44,017 bases of DNA from Stenotrophomonas ginsengisoli (lineage in GTDB: Bacteria; Pseudomonadota; Gammaproteobacteria; Xanthomonadales; Xanthomonadaceae), in contig NZ_LDJM01000031.1 in assembly GCF_001431485.1 (NCBI RefSeq), positions 1-44,017 of the forward strand, in the 5' to 3' direction. The stretch's first letter is position 1. The number at the start of each line of letters is the position of its first letter. The notes under the pieces were generated by a model. It did no database searches and was not told the origin of the DNA. It was given only the letters and a program-made list of their open reading frames with translations. Shown here piece by piece: positions 34,137 to 41,806 of this stretch. The position numbers and the translations under genes were made by a program.

Positions 34137-34167
34137 CCGGCAGCCGGCCACGCGCGACGGCTGCCGG
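34137..34167 (+). repeat. GTAG-headed hairpin after DUF885 gene (REP/terminator-like)
   Basis: CCGGCAGCC (34137-34145) pairs perfectly with GGCTGCCGG (34159-34167) around a 13-nt loop and is preceded by GGTAG. The GTAG head plus palindrome resembles single Stenotrophomonas GTAG-REP units. It lies 10 nt past the stop and lacks a U-run. Confidence 0.5.
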
Positions 34168-34233
34168 ATTCCGGGGTGCCCGCGGGCTGTGCCAAGCTGG
34201 GTGAGCGCGTTGCGCTTTCACTAGGAAATGGTG

Positions 34234-34914
34234 ATGAACTTGCGTATAGCGGTAAGGATGTCGCTGTGTCTGCTGGTGGCCGATCCGGCGCTGGCCGACA
34301 CGCTCGATGAGCGCATCTACATGGAGTTCCTGTGGGCAAAGACGCCTGACGGTGCGCTGGCCCGCCAGCAGACCCGGCAGTTCGTTACCGCAAGTGAGCA
34401 CGGCCACCAAGTCTGCGTCGCTGCTCCAGCTGCCAAGGGGCTGGAACTGCTGGTATTGGATGCGAAGGGCCGCGAAATGTCGCGCCAGCGCGACCCTGAT
34501 TTCAGTGGCCGCAAGCACTGCTACCCGGCGGTATTGGGCCGCGGTGGCAGCCCTGGCCAATGGACGGTGCGGGCGATTCTGGGGGATGGTCGCAGCAACG
34601 AGGGTACCGTGCTGGTGCATGCGCGGCTGGAGGACTCACCGTCCTACCGGCAACCGCAGCCGTATGTTCTGGGGCGGCCGAATTACGACGATTCGATCCC
34701 GCCGCAACAGTGGTCCGGCAGGCTGGTCTGGGCGATGACGGTCGACGCCCAGGGCTGGGTCACCGATGTCGTCGTCGAGGAAGCGGTCGGCGTGGGCGAG
34801 CGATTGCGCGAGCGTGCTATCGCTGCCGGTTATCTGTCGCTGTTCCCGCCCGGTCTGGCACGCGAAGGCGAGCCGCTGGTCTGGCGCCGTCAGCTGGATT
34901 TCGCCCCGGACTGA
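34234..34914 (+). CDS. Exported protein with a TonB-C-terminal-like domain
   Basis: A 226-residue protein with a short signal peptide (AVRMSLCLLVADPALA). Its last 70 residues, from SGRLVWAMTVDAQGWVTDVVVEEAVGVGERLRERA to the end, match the TonB C-terminal fold pattern (sheet, VDxxGxVxDV, helix). There is no N-terminal membrane anchor kept after cleavage and no Pro/Lys-rich spacer, so it is unlikely to transduce energy from ExbBD. Two cysteines (QVCVAAP; KHCYPAV) may pair. ATG 34234 is preferred, with AGGA seven nt upstream. Its 3' end overlaps the convergent glycosyltransferase gene by 25 nt. Confidence 0.7.
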   Translation: MNLRIAVRMSLCLLVADPALADTLDERIYMEFLWAKTPDGALARQQTRQFVTASEHGHQVCVAAPAAKGLELLVLDAKGREMSRQRDPDFSGRKHCYPAVLGRGGSPGQWTVRAILGDGRSNEGTVLVHARLEDSPSYRQPQPYVLGRPNYDDSIPPQQWSGRLVWAMTVDAQGWVTDVVVEEAVGVGERLRERAIAAGYLSLFPPGLAREGEPLVWRRQLDFAPD

Positions 34915-36134
34915 GCATCCTGCGCCAGCCAGCATTCCAGCGTGGCCACAGCAGTGGCCACGCCGTCCTCGGCGGCCATGGCCTGGCCCAGTTCGCGGGC
35001 CCGCGCCACGGTGTCGGCATCGCTGGCGATGGCGATCGCGCGCTGCAGGGCAGGGCGCTCGAAACACTGCAGTGACAGCGGCGGCCCGGCCACCCCGCGC
35101 TGGAACAGACGCTGTGCCCAGAACGGCTGGTCGGCCACCATCGGCAGCACCAGTTGCGGCACGCCGGCACGGCTGGCCGAGTGGGTGGTGCCGCTGCCGC
35201 CGTGGTGGATGACCAGAGCGCAGTGCGGGAACAGGGCTTCGTGGGGAACCGGTGGGCAGATCCGCACATGCGGCGGCGGGGTCCAGTTCTCCGCCAGCCC
35301 GGCCCAGCCGGGTGAGAGCAGGATCGGACGCGGCCCCAGGGCATCGATCAAACCGCCGAACACGCGCTCACGATCAAAGCCACGCATCGAGCCGAAGCCG
35401 ATGAACACCGGTGCCGGATGGGTATCCAGCCAGTGCTGCAGTTCGGCCGGCAGTGCCTGCGCGCTGCCGGGCAGGCGCCATTGCCCGCACACCACATGGT
35501 TGTGCGGCCAGTCGGCCGGTGCCGGCAGCAGGGAGGGCGAAAAGCCGTACAAAAAGGGCGTATCGGTGGGTGGCCGGCGTTGTGGCGGCAATCCCAGCTG
35601 CGTGGCCCGCGCGTCATCGAGCGGGCGGCGGAACTGGCGCCAGATCTGCCGGGTGGCCAATACATGGCTGGGCCGGTTGATCCAGCGCGGCCACGGGCCT
35701 GGAGGCAGGAAGGTGCTGGGGAAGTCGCCGGTGGGGGTGACCGGCACCGTGCCGGTGCCGACCACCGGGATGCGGTGACGCTGCGCCACGCTGATGCCGA
35801 TGAACGCGGCCAGCCCGCCGGCCAGCACCACATCACAGCCGGCGGCAGCGGCATCGGCCTGTTCCACCCAGGCCGCGCTCAGGCGCCGGGCCATGCGCGC
35901 CAGGCCCCGGCTGGCCGCGCGCAGGCTGTTGCCCTGGCCGACCAGGGCGTCCACCTCGCCGTCGATGGCCCCGGCCAGGGCGGTATGTGGCACCCCCAGC
36001 TGAGCGGCTGTGGCCAGGGCCTGCTGTTCACCCAGCAGGGTGACCTGATGGCCGGCATCGAGCAGCCCGCTGGCCAGCATCACCTGTGGCCGGGTGTCGC
36101 CCTCGGTGCCGTAGGTGACCATCATCACGCGCAT
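34890..36134 (-). CDS. UGT/MGT-type family 1 glycosyltransferase
   Basis: A 414-residue GT-B glycosyltransferase. The N-terminus MRVMMVTYGTEGDTRPQVMLASGL is typical of sterol/macrolide/rhamnosyl transferases; the donor-binding C-half has PVFIGFGSM and the block HHGGSGTTHSASRAGVPQLVLPMVADQPFWAQRL, with His and Gly residues for the nucleotide sugar. It would glycosylate a small lipophilic acceptor, which cannot be named from sequence. Divergent from rpmB; convergent with and overlapping the preceding gene by 25 nt. No partner biosynthetic genes are close by. Confidence 0.9.
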   Translation of the reverse strand: MRVMMVTYGTEGDTRPQVMLASGLLDAGHQVTLLGEQQALATAAQLGVPHTALAGAIDGEVDALVGQGNSLRAASRGLARMARRLSAAWVEQADAAAAGCDVVLAGGLAAFIGISVAQRHRIPVVGTGTVPVTPTGDFPSTFLPPGPWPRWINRPSHVLATRQIWRQFRRPLDDARATQLGLPPQRRPPTDTPFLYGFSPSLLPAPADWPHNHVVCGQWRLPGSAQALPAELQHWLDTHPAPVFIGFGSMRGFDRERVFGGLIDALGPRPILLSPGWAGLAENWTPPPHVRICPPVPHEALFPHCALVIHHGGSGTTHSASRAGVPQLVLPMVADQPFWAQRLFQRGVAGPPLSLQCFERPALQRAIAIASDADTVARARELGQAMAAEDGVATAVATLECWLAQDAQSGAKSS

Positions 36135-36160
36135 CGTTCATCTCCGGGCCTGTGGACAAC

Positions 36161-36189
36161 TTGCACGCGCCGGCATTGGCGCGCATAAT
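36161..36189 (+). promoter_or_regulatory. Sigma-70-type promoter of rpmB-rpmG
   Basis: TTGCAC (36161-36166), a 17-nt spacer, then CATAAT (36184-36189): 5/6 and 5/6 matches to the consensus with ideal spacing. Transcription would start near 36196, giving a leader of about 155 nt before rpmB. The leader holds GGTGG-GCAA-CCACC-type pairing and a strong AAGGAGG (36316-36322) that is too far (27 nt) from the rpmB ATG to serve it. Confidence 0.75.
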
Positions 36190-36349
36190 TGGCGGCTCGC
36201 TGTAGCCGGTTTACCGGGCGGTGGTCGGAAACACGTCCTCTGACTGCCATTGCTGCGAACCCCCGATACCCGTGACGTGTGGTGGGCAACCACCGGGGCC
36301 GCTGTCTTCCTGGCTAAGGAGGACATAATCGACATTACCGAGGTGCGCA

Positions 36350-36586
36350 ATGTCCCGAGTTTGCCAAGTTTCCGGCAAGAAGGTGCAGACGGGTAACAAC
36401 GTCTCGCACGCCAACAACAAGACCCGTCGTCGCTTCCTGCCGAACCTGCACGAGCGCCGTTTCTGGGTTGCCAGCGAAAACCGCTGGGTGAAGCTCCGTG
36501 TTTCCGCGCATGCACTGCGCACCATCGATAAGAACGGCATCGAGTCCGTTCTGGCCGAGCTGCGTGCTCGTGGCGAAAAGGTCTGA
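36350..36586 (+). CDS. rpmB: 50S ribosomal protein L28
   Basis: A 78-residue basic ribosomal protein, exactly the usual length. [11 protein letters not shown] and [19 protein letters not shown] are the conserved L28 blocks. The single Cys in VCQVSGKK indicates a form without the four-Cys zinc ribbon. A GAGG ribosome site lies 6 nt before the ATG. Followed after 13 nt by rpmG, the standard operon order. Driven by the strong promoter at 36161-36189. Confidence 0.98.
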   Translation: MSRVCQVSGKKVQTGNNVSHANNKTRRRFLPNLHERRFWVASENRWVKLRVSAHALRTIDKNGIESVLAELRARGEKV

Positions 36587-36599
36587 GGAGTAAACAATC

Positions 36600-36764
36600 A
36601 TGGCAGGCAAGCGCGATAAGGTCCGTATGATTTCCTCGGCCGGTACTGGCCACTTCTACACCACGGACAAGAACAAGAAGAACACCCCCGGGAAGATGGA
36701 ATTCCTGAAGTACGATCCGGTCGTGCGCAAGCACGTCCTGTACAAGGAAGGCAAGATCAAGTAA
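36600..36764 (+). CDS. rpmG: 50S ribosomal protein L33
   Basis: A 54-residue ribosomal protein, easily missed because of its size. Translation gives [20 protein letters not shown] at the start, then [20 protein letters not shown] and a C-terminus ending KEGKIK, the typical proteobacterial L33. It lacks the CxxC pairs of zinc-binding L33, so it is the C-minus form. It is 13 nt downstream of rpmB with a GAGGAG ribosome site just after the rpmB stop. A strong terminator follows. Confidence 0.97.
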   Translation: MAGKRDKVRMISSAGTGHFYTTDKNKKNTPGKMEFLKYDPVVRKHVLYKEGKIK

Positions 36765-36812
36765 TCGCCCCGGCGATCACTTGCTTGCACAGAACCTTTC
36801 CGGTTCTTCTCG

Positions 36813-36844
36813 ACAAACCCGCCCTCGTGGCGGGTTTGTTGTTT
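36813..36844 (+). terminator. Intrinsic terminator of rpmB-rpmG
   Basis: ACAAACCCGCC (36813-36823) and GGCGGGTTTGT (36829-36839) form a perfect 11-bp stem with loop CTCGT, followed by TGTTT. A smaller hairpin AGAACC/GGTTCT lies just before it (36791-36807). Confidence 0.9.
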
Positions 36845-36870
36845 CTGCGGGGCAGGCTGGCGGCACTGGC

Positions 36871-36876
36871 TACAAT
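36871..36876 (+). promoter_or_regulatory. -10-like box of the FAD protein gene, leaderless arrangement
   Basis: TACAAT (5/6 match to TATAAT) ends 6 nt before ATG 36883, with no ribosome site between. The transcript would begin at the start codon. Confidence 0.5.
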
Positions 36877-36882
36877 GCGCCC

Positions 36883-38253
36883 ATGCAGACCCAAGACACG
36901 CCCGTGTTCGACCTGGCCATCGTTGGCGATGGCGCAGCCGCGGCCCTGGTGGCCATCCATGCCTTGCACCAGGCCGGTGCAGGCCAGCGCATTGCGCTGA
37001 TCGGCCCGGCCACACCGGGGCTGGGCATTGCCTATGCCACCACCGATCCGGCCCATCGTCTGAATGTGCCGGCCGGGAGGATGAGTGCGCTGCCGGCGCA
37101 ACCCGGCGACTTTGTCGATTTCCTGCGCAGCGCGGGTCTGGCCGATGACCGCGATGGCGACCTGCTGGCCGAGCGCTTCGTGCCGCGGGCCTGGTATGGC
37201 CGCTACCTGCAGCAGCGTTTGCAGCAGGCCATTGCCGCTTCGCCGGGACAGTTGCAGTGGCTGGCACAGCGGGTGGTGGCCATCGACGGAATGGCTGGTG
37301 CGCGCGTGTTGCAGCTCGATGATGGGCGCCACCTTGGAGCCGCCTGCGTGGTGCTGGCCGTCGGCAATGCCCTGCGGCCGTTGCCGATGGCAACGCAGAT
37401 TCCGCCGTTGCAGCAGGTGCAGGCCTGGGATGTGCCGGCGCTGCGGGCGATCGATCCGGCCGCCAGCGTGCTGGTGGTGGGCACCGGGCTGAGCATGGTC
37501 GATGCCCTGCTCAGCCTGCAGGGCAATGGCCACCACGGCCCGGTACAGCTGGTCTCGCGCCATGGCCTGATGCCGCTGGGCCATGCCGCGCATCTGTCCT
37601 GGCCGCTGGATGGCCCGGCCCTGCTGTCCATGCGGTTGCGTGCGCGGCTGCGCTGGCTGCGTGCCCAGGCCGCTGCGGCGCAGGCTGCAGGCCTGCCCTG
37701 GCAGGTGGTGTTGGATGCGATCCGGCCGCTGGGCTGGCGCTTGTGGGCCAGCCTCAGCGCGGCCGACCAGGCGCGCTTCCTGCGCCATGGCGTGCGCCTG
37801 TGGGATGTGCACCGCCACCGCATTGCCCCGGATCTGGCCATGTTGATCGAGGACGGGCTGGCGAGCGGTCGCTGGCAGCTGCAGGCCGGGGGCATTGCTT
37901 CCATTGCCGCGGCCACCGATGGCCGCCTGCATGTGCATCTGGCCAGCGGCCCGGCCGTCATCGTGGATGTGGTGGTCAATGCCACCGGCCTGCAGGTGCG
38001 CACTGCTGCGATGGACGATCCGCTGCTGCGCCAGCTGCTGGACAGCGGCGTGGCAGCCGTCGGTGCACATGGCCTGGGCCTGGCGGTGGCCTGTGACAAC
38101 GGCGGTGCGGCACGCTTGCTCGATGGCAGCGGCCAGGCGCAGCCGGACCTGCTGCTGGTTGGCAGCCTGCGCATGGGTGCGGAGTGGGAAACCATCGCCA
38201 TTCCCGAGCTGCGGGTCCAGGCCGCGGCCAGCGCGGCGGCTGCCCTGGCCTGA
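36883..38253 (+). CDS. FAD/NAD(P)-binding oxidoreductase, YdhS-like
   Basis: A 456-residue flavoprotein-like protein of the FAD-NAD(P)-binding (YdhS) family. The N-terminal Rossmann motif is variant (LAIVGDGAAAALVAIHAL, with Asp and Ala at usual Gly places), then LGIAYATTDPAHRLNVPAGRMSALP, which is typical for the family. A second dinucleotide motif SVLVVGTGLSMVDALLSL follows, then a long helical part and VVVNATGLQ near the end. Substrate and partner are unknown. It lies between the rpmG terminator and uvrD and appears to have its own leaderless-type promoter. Confidence 0.85.
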   Translation: MQTQDTPVFDLAIVGDGAAAALVAIHALHQAGAGQRIALIGPATPGLGIAYATTDPAHRLNVPAGRMSALPAQPGDFVDFLRSAGLADDRDGDLLAERFVPRAWYGRYLQQRLQQAIAASPGQLQWLAQRVVAIDGMAGARVLQLDDGRHLGAACVVLAVGNALRPLPMATQIPPLQQVQAWDVPALRAIDPAASVLVVGTGLSMVDALLSLQGNGHHGPVQLVSRHGLMPLGHAAHLSWPLDGPALLSMRLRARLRWLRAQAAAAQAAGLPWQVVLDAIRPLGWRLWASLSAADQARFLRHGVRLWDVHRHRIAPDLAMLIEDGLASGRWQLQAGGIASIAAATDGRLHVHLASGPAVIVDVVVNATGLQVRTAAMDDPLLRQLLDSGVAAVGAHGLGLAVACDNGGAARLLDGSGQAQPDLLLVGSLRMGAEWETIAIPELRVQAAASAAAALA

Positions 38254-38294
38254 GCCGGCAGCCGCAGGCGGGCCGGCGTTCGGGGGCGATCCCG

Positions 38295-38300
38295 TAGAAT
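38295..38300 (+). promoter_or_regulatory. -10-like box of uvrD, leaderless arrangement
   Basis: TAGAAT (5/6) ends 6 nt before the uvrD ATG at 38307; the gap is GGCGGC, with no useful ribosome site. No clear -35 is seen. Confidence 0.45.
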
Positions 38301-38306
38301 GGCGGC

Positions 38307-40499
38307 ATGGATGTCTCTCACTTGCTCGATGGGCTCAATGCCGCCCAGCGCGAGGCCGTTTCCGCGCCTCCCGGTCACCACCTGATTCTTGCTGGCGCAG
38401 GTTCCGGCAAGACCCGTGTGCTCACCCACCGCATCGCCTGGCTGCACGAAGTCATGGGCGTGCCCACCCATGGCATCTTCGCGGTGACCTTCACCAACAA
38501 GGCCGCCGGCGAGATGCGCCACCGCATCGATGCGCAGATGCGCGCCGGCAGCCGCGGCATGTGGATCGGCACCTTCCACGGCCTGGCCCACCGCCTGCTG
38601 CGCCTGCATTTCAACGAGGCCAGGCTGCCGGAAAGCTTCCAGGTGCTCGATTCGGACGACCAGCTGCGTCTGGTCAAGCGGGTGGTGCAGGCGCTGGAGA
38701 TCGACGACGCCAAGTACCCGCCCAAGCAGATTGCCTGGTGGATCAACGAGCAGAAGGACGAGGGCCGCCGCGCCCACCACATCCAGGCCGCCCCGCATGA
38801 TCCGTGGACGGAGACCATGCGCCAGGCCTATGCCGCCTACCAGGAGCGCTGTGACCGCGCCGGCCTGGTCGACTTTGCCGAGCTGTTGCTGCGCGCCCAC
38901 GAGCTGCTGCGCGACAACCCTGCTTTGCTGATGCACTACCGTGCCCGCTTCGGCCACCTGCTGGTGGACGAATTCCAGGACACCAATGCCATCCAGTACG
39001 CCTTCGTGCGGGTGCTGGCCGGCGAGACCGGCCAGGTGTTCGTGGTCGGTGACGATGACCAGGCCATCTACGGCTGGCGCGGGGCCAAGGTGGAGAACGT
39101 GCAGGCCTTCCTGCGTGATTTCCCCGGCGCGCAGACCATCCGCCTGGAGCAGAACTACCGCTCCAGCGGCAACATCCTGGCCGCGGCCAATGCGGTGATC
39201 GAACACAACCCGGACCGCATCGGCAAGCAGCTGTGGACCGAGGCCGGCGAGGGCGACCCGATCGACCTGTACGCGGCCTACAACGAAATGGACGAGGCCC
39301 GTTACGTGGTGCAGCGGGCGCGCCAGTGGGTGCGCGATGGCGGCAGTTATTCCGATGTGGCCGTGCTGTACCGCTCCAACGTGCAGTCGCGGGCGATGGA
39401 AGAAGCCCTGCTGGCCGAGCAGGTGCCGTACCGCGTGTATGGCGGCATGCGCTTTTTCGAGCGTGCCGAAATCAAGGACGCGCTGGCCTACCTGCGCCTG
39501 ATGACCAACCGCAGCGATGACGCGGCGTTCGAGCGTGCGGTCAACACCCCGACCCGTGGCATCGGCGAGCGCACCCTGGATGAAGTCCGGCGGCTGGCCC
39601 GCGAGCTGCGCATTCCTCTGTGGGAGGCGGCTGGCCTGGCTGCCCAGGGCGACAGCCTGGCCGCGCGCGCGCGCAATGCGCTGGCCGGTTTCCAGCAGCT
39701 GATCACCGCGCTGGCCGGCGAGAGCGAGGCGATGACCCTGGCCGAGCGCATCGACCACGTGCTGGTGCGCTCTGAACTGCACGCGCACTGGGCCAAGGAA
39801 GGGCGCAACGGCCTGGATTCGGAGTCGCGTACCGAAAACCTCAACGAGCTGGTCTCCGTGGCCAGCCGCTTTGCCCGCCGCGAGGACGACCTTGACGAGG
39901 TCGGCGAGAGCATGAGCGAGCTGGTGGCCTTTTTGTCCTACGCCTCGCTGGAGGCCGGCGAAGGCCAGGCCCAGGCCGACGAGGACGGTGTGCAGCTGAT
40001 GACCCTGCACGCGGCCAAGGGCCTGGAGTTTCCGTTGGTGCTGCTGGTCGGTATGGAGGATGGCCTGTTCCCGTCGGCGCGCTCGATTGACGAGTCCGGC
40101 CGGCTGGAGGAAGAACGCCGCCTGGCTTATGTGGGCATCACCCGCGCGCGGCAGAAGCTGGTGTTGTCCTATGCCGAGAGTCGGCGCATCCACGGCCAGG
40201 AAAACTACAACGTGCCCTCGCGTTTCCTGCGCGAGATTCCCAAGCCGCTGCTGCACGAGGTGCGGCCCAAGGTCCAGGTCAGCCGCCCGTCCTCGCTGGG
40301 CGCGTCGCGTTCGGCCGGGCATGCGTCGCTGGAAGTGCCGGCCATCGCCCTGGGCAGCAGCGTCAGCCATCCCAAGTTCGGCGAGGGCATGGTCACCGAC
40401 TTTGAAGGCAGCGGCAGCCATGCCCGCATCCAGGTCGAGTTCGCCGAGGCCGGCAGCAAATGGCTGGTGCTGGCCTATGCCAACCTGAGCGTGCTCTGA
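38307..40499 (+). CDS. uvrD: DNA helicase II (UvrD)
   Basis: A 730-residue SF1A 3'-5' helicase acting in nucleotide-excision and mismatch repair. It aligns by eye from end to end with E. coli UvrD (720): MDVSHLLDGLNAAQREAV, Walker A LAGAGSGKT (30-36), AVTFTNKAAGEMRHRI, GTFHGLAHRLLR, Walker B LLVDEFQDTN, VGDDDQAIYGWRGA, RLEQNYRS, VQLMTLHAAKGLEFP, EEERRLAYVGITRAR, and the C-terminal tudor-like end KFGEGMVTDFEG. The SOS operator (LexA box) expected in E. coli is not obvious upstream here. All helicase motifs are intact. Confidence 0.97.
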   Translation: MDVSHLLDGLNAAQREAVSAPPGHHLILAGAGSGKTRVLTHRIAWLHEVMGVPTHGIFAVTFTNKAAGEMRHRIDAQMRAGSRGMWIGTFHGLAHRLLRLHFNEARLPESFQVLDSDDQLRLVKRVVQALEIDDAKYPPKQIAWWINEQKDEGRRAHHIQAAPHDPWTETMRQAYAAYQERCDRAGLVDFAELLLRAHELLRDNPALLMHYRARFGHLLVDEFQDTNAIQYAFVRVLAGETGQVFVVGDDDQAIYGWRGAKVENVQAFLRDFPGAQTIRLEQNYRSSGNILAAANAVIEHNPDRIGKQLWTEAGEGDPIDLYAAYNEMDEARYVVQRARQWVRDGGSYSDVAVLYRSNVQSRAMEEALLAEQVPYRVYGGMRFFERAEIKDALAYLRLMTNRSDDAAFERAVNTPTRGIGERTLDEVRRLARELRIPLWEAAGLAAQGDSLAARARNALAGFQQLITALAGESEAMTLAERIDHVLVRSELHAHWAKEGRNGLDSESRTENLNELVSVASRFARREDDLDEVGESMSELVAFLSYASLEAGEGQAQADEDGVQLMTLHAAKGLEFPLVLLVGMEDGLFPSARSIDESGRLEEERRLAYVGITRARQKLVLSYAESRRIHGQENYNVPSRFLREIPKPLLHEVRPKVQVSRPSSLGASRSAGHASLEVPAIALGSSVSHPKFGEGMVTDFEGSGSHARIQVEFAEAGSKWLVLAYANLSVL

Positions 40500-40568
40500 G
40501 CCCGCTCGTCGTTTCTTCCCCGGTCGCGGCGTCTGCCGTGGCCGGTTTCCTGCTCAAAGGTATTGCCC

Positions 40569-41138
40569 ATGTCCACTGACACTGCCGCCGCGCCGGCCGT
40601 TTTCACCTTCACTGCCCGCCTCAATGCCCGCCTGCAGCCCGAGCACGCCCAGGAGCTGTTCGTCGAGCCGCTGTCGGCCTGGCTGCGCGATGCCGGGCAG
40701 GGCGATGCGTCGCTGGGCCAGGTGGGCCTGAGCCCGGAAGACGAGGTGCTGTATGTGGACCTGCGCATCGCCTTGCAGGCCGACAGCGAGGTGGCAGCGG
40801 TGATCGTGGCCCTGGAAGAACTCGGCGCGCCGCTGGCTTCGACCCTGCTGCTGCCCGAGGGCGAGCATGATTTCGGCCGCATGCAGGGCCTGGGCCTGTA
40901 CCTGGACGGGCAGAACCTCGCCGACGAGGTGTATGAGACCTGCGACCCGTTCGAGGTGTACGAACAGGTGGCCAGCCGTATCGACGGCATCGGCGATGTG
41001 TGCAGCTTCTGGCAGGGGGACAGTGAGACCGCGCTGTACCTGTATGGGCGCGATGCCGCCGCGATGCAGGCGGCCATTGCCGATTTCGTGGCCAGCTACC
41101 CCTTGTGCCAGGGCGCCCGGGTCGAGCGCATCGCCTGA
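40569..41138 (+). CDS. Conserved hypothetical cytoplasmic protein
   Basis: A 189-residue acidic, soluble protein with no signal peptide or membrane segment. It begins with a Thr/Ala-rich stretch then FTFTARLNARLQPEHAQELFVEPL; the middle has alternating strands and helices (VLYVDLRIAL; VIVALEELGAP) and the end repeats a similar strand-helix pattern (DVCSFWQGDSETALYLYGRDAAAMQAAI). This could be an internal duplication of a ferredoxin-like fold, which is an inference. ATG 40569 is chosen over TTG 40563. It lies between uvrD and a universal stress protein. Not recognised further. Confidence 0.6.
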   Translation: MSTDTAAAPAVFTFTARLNARLQPEHAQELFVEPLSAWLRDAGQGDASLGQVGLSPEDEVLYVDLRIALQADSEVAAVIVALEELGAPLASTLLLPEGEHDFGRMQGLGLYLDGQNLADEVYETCDPFEVYEQVASRIDGIGDVCSFWQGDSETALYLYGRDAAAMQAAIADFVASYPLCQGARVERIA

Positions 41139-41217
41139 TATTTGATCCTGCGCAAGGCGGGGGCGATGATGGCAGGGTGTAATGGCCTCATCTTCCATAT
41201 CCGCCGAGGACAAGACG

Positions 41218-41664
41218 ATGTACAAGCGCATTCTGATCGCCGTGGATGGTTCACCGTTGTCCAACCGCGGCCTGGAAAAGGGCCTGGAGCTGGCCGCCGG
41301 CCTCGGTGCCGAGGTCGACATCCTCACCGTATGCGAGCCGTGGGCGGTGGGCATGTATGACGCCATGGGCTGGAGCGCCGGTTACGAGAACAGCCCGCAG
41401 TACCTGGAAGACCGTCGCAAGCAGGCGATGGAAGTGCTCGAGCCGGCCGGCGTGGCGGCCACGGCCGCCGGGGTCAAGGCCAACCTGCTGCACGTGATCG
41501 ACCGCTATGCTGCTGACGGCATCATCGACACCATCGCCAGCCAGAACAGCGACCTGGTGGTGCTGGCCTCGCATGGCCGTCGCGGCATCAGCCGTGCCCT
41601 GCTCGGCAGCCAGACCGCCGAAGTGCTGGCCCGGGCCACGGTGCCGGTGCTGGTGATCCGCTGA
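41218..41664 (+). CDS. Universal stress protein (UspA family)
   Basis: A 148-residue single-domain Usp. The start YKRILIAVDGSPLSNRGLEKGLELA and the end VVLASHGRRGISRALLGSQTAEVLARATVPVLVIR are standard. The latter is the ATP-binding G-x2-G-x9-G(S/T) motif, with Ala in place of the first Gly (ASHG-x9-GS), so nucleotide binding is likely but not sure. Such proteins respond to starvation and stress. ATG 41218 has GAGGA nine nt upstream. A terminator follows. Confidence 0.93.
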   Translation: MYKRILIAVDGSPLSNRGLEKGLELAAGLGAEVDILTVCEPWAVGMYDAMGWSAGYENSPQYLEDRRKQAMEVLEPAGVAATAAGVKANLLHVIDRYAADGIIDTIASQNSDLVVLASHGRRGISRALLGSQTAEVLARATVPVLVIR

Positions 41665-41694
41665 ACCGCTGAGTCTCATTCAGCTTGCTGCAGC

Positions 41695-41723
41695 GACAAC
41701 GGCCGCCCCTGGCGGCCGTTGTC
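41695..41723 (+). terminator. Intrinsic terminator after universal stress gene
   Basis: GACAACGGCCGCC (41695-41707) and GGCGGCCGTTGTC (41711-41723) form a perfect 13-bp stem with a 3-nt loop, then ATTT. It is very stable, though the U-run is short. Confidence 0.8.
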
Positions 41724-41793
41724 ATTTGCCGGGCCTGTGCCTGCGGTGCGGGCAACCACGGCCTGCGGCACAGCGATCGGGCGGTGCGGCCGG

Positions 41794-41799
41794 TAGAAT
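41794..41799 (+). promoter_or_regulatory. -10-like box of polA, leaderless arrangement
   Basis: TAGAAT (5/6) ends 7 nt before the polA ATG at 41807; the gap CCCTGCC has no ribosome site. It matches the layout seen at uvrD. Confidence 0.45.
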
Positions 41800-41806
41800 C
41801 CCTGCC

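Noticed and set aside
37203..40421. Very long open frame on the - strand (1,072 codons) opposite the FAD protein and uvrD genes.
   Set aside because: It is antisense to two clear genes, its translation is rich in His/Gln/Arg/Ala with no domain pattern, and such frames arise from the strong GC codon bias. The same holds for 41588-44011 (-), 20788-23334 (+), 12198-13820 (+), 13727-15991 (+) and 9426-11828 (+).
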